DNA of 6,491 nt from Balneolaceae bacterium (GTDB lineage Bacteria > Bacteroidota > Rhodothermia > Balneolales > Balneolaceae), in NCBI GenBank assembly GCA_007123785.1, contig SLGL01000403.1:1-6491 (forward strand), read 5' to 3'. Positions 6,128 to 6,491 of the stretch are shown here, piece by piece. Made by a program: the position numbers and the translations under genes. Positions within the stretch are counted from its first letter, which is position 1. Each line of letters opens with the position of its first letter. The notes beneath the pieces are model-generated. The model was not told the origin of the DNA, ran no database searches, and saw only the letters and a list, made by a program, of their open reading frames with translations.

Positions 6128-6491
6128 ATGAAAAAGCATCAAAAAGGAATACACCATATCACAGCGATTTCAGGTGATGCACAACGGAATGCAGAGTTTT
6201 ATGTAAAAGCCCTGGGTATGCGTCTGGTAAAAAAATCGGTCAACCAGGACGATCCGGGAACCTATCATCTGTTTTATGGAAATGCGAATGGTTCTCCGGG
6301 ATCAGGATTAACATTTTTTCCCTGGCAAATGGCCATTCAGGGCAAGCCCGGTCTGGGCGAAGCCGTGAAAGTTGCGCTCGCTGTTCCATCGGGCTCTATG
6401 GATTACTGGGTTGAGCATTTTGGTGAAGAGGGAATCCATTTTGACGGCCCATACGACCGGTTTGGCCAGCAGGCAATCGGTTTTAAAGATC
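6128..6491 (+). CDS. Ring-cleaving dioxygenase, glyoxalase fold (MhqA/MhqO/PcpA-like); C-terminus off the right edge
   Basis: Only the first 121 residues are visible; the family is usually about 310 residues, built of two vicinal-oxygen-chelate (glyoxalase) modules. These enzymes are predicted or shown to open hydroquinone- or catechol-type rings using Fe(II). Visible landmarks are GIHHITAISGDAQRNAEFY (residues 7-25), LVKKSVNQDDPGTYHLFYG (33-51) and LTFFPW (61-66), followed by VPSGSMDYW and a DRFGQQAIGFKD segment. H10 of the HH pair is the likely first metal ligand, by analogy with PcpA; the other ligands (a His and a Glu in the second module) lie beyond the window. ATG 6128 is chosen because it puts the HHI motif at the normal distance from the N-terminus; no Shine-Dalgarno is evident. 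Upstream lie a yceI remnant and two palindromes. Substrate and exact subfamily are not decidable here. Confidence 0.9.
   Translation, partial: MKKHQKGIHHITAISGDAQRNAEFYVKALGMRLVKKSVNQDDPGTYHLFYGNANGSPGSGLTFFPWQMAIQGKPGLGEAVKVALAVPSGSMDYWVEHFGEEGIHFDGPYDRFGQQAIGFKD

Overview
The window looks like a chromosomal segment from a member of the Bacteroidota/Balneolota group. This is inferred from a large secreted M14 peptidase with a signal peptide ending in an 'LLAQ' motif, a DUF4382 lipoprotein, AT-rich translation starts with no clear Shine-Dalgarno sequence, and moderate GC. No species assignment is possible from the sequence alone. No insertion sequence, CRISPR array, tRNA or rRNA was seen.

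Layout from left to right. Positions 2-1567 (minus strand) hold the first 522 codons of lepA (elongation factor 4); its last 75-80 codons lie beyond the left edge. A 278-base divergent intergenic region follows. Positions 1846-4437 (plus) encode an 863-residue secreted zinc carboxypeptidase-like protein of family M14, with all expected catalytic residues and a C-terminal glutamine-amidotransferase-like domain that lacks a nucleophile. The gap before the next, convergent gene carries a long imperfect hairpin (4478-4517). Positions 4605-4850 (minus) encode a small protein resembling the YkoF/MTH1187 thiamine-binding fold. It is divergent from a DUF4382 lipoprotein gene (4956-5750, plus), which ends in a clear intrinsic terminator (5777-5810). 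The right end (6128-6491, plus) is the first 121 codons of a glyoxalase-fold ring-cleaving dioxygenase of the MhqA/MhqO/PcpA type.

The most interesting stretch is the roughly 315 bases between the terminator and the dioxygenase. It holds what appears to be the wreck of a yceI gene: a 22-codon in-frame start with the YceI N-terminal signature, then, out of frame, an eight-residue match to the YceI mid-domain motif. It also holds several small palindromes, two of them perfect 14-mers (6047-6060 and 6085-6098), which could be regulator sites for the dioxygenase. YceI and this type of dioxygenase are, from general knowledge, plausible partners in quinone/electrophile stress loci. The region may therefore be a decayed detoxification locus that kept its dioxygenase and its control sites. 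This is an inference; nothing else in the window amounts to a clearly new system.

The genes do not form one operon. lepA is housekeeping; the M14 peptidase and the lipoprotein are cell-envelope or exported proteins; the thiamine-binding-like protein is probably cytoplasmic; the dioxygenase is a detoxification or aromatic-catabolism enzyme.
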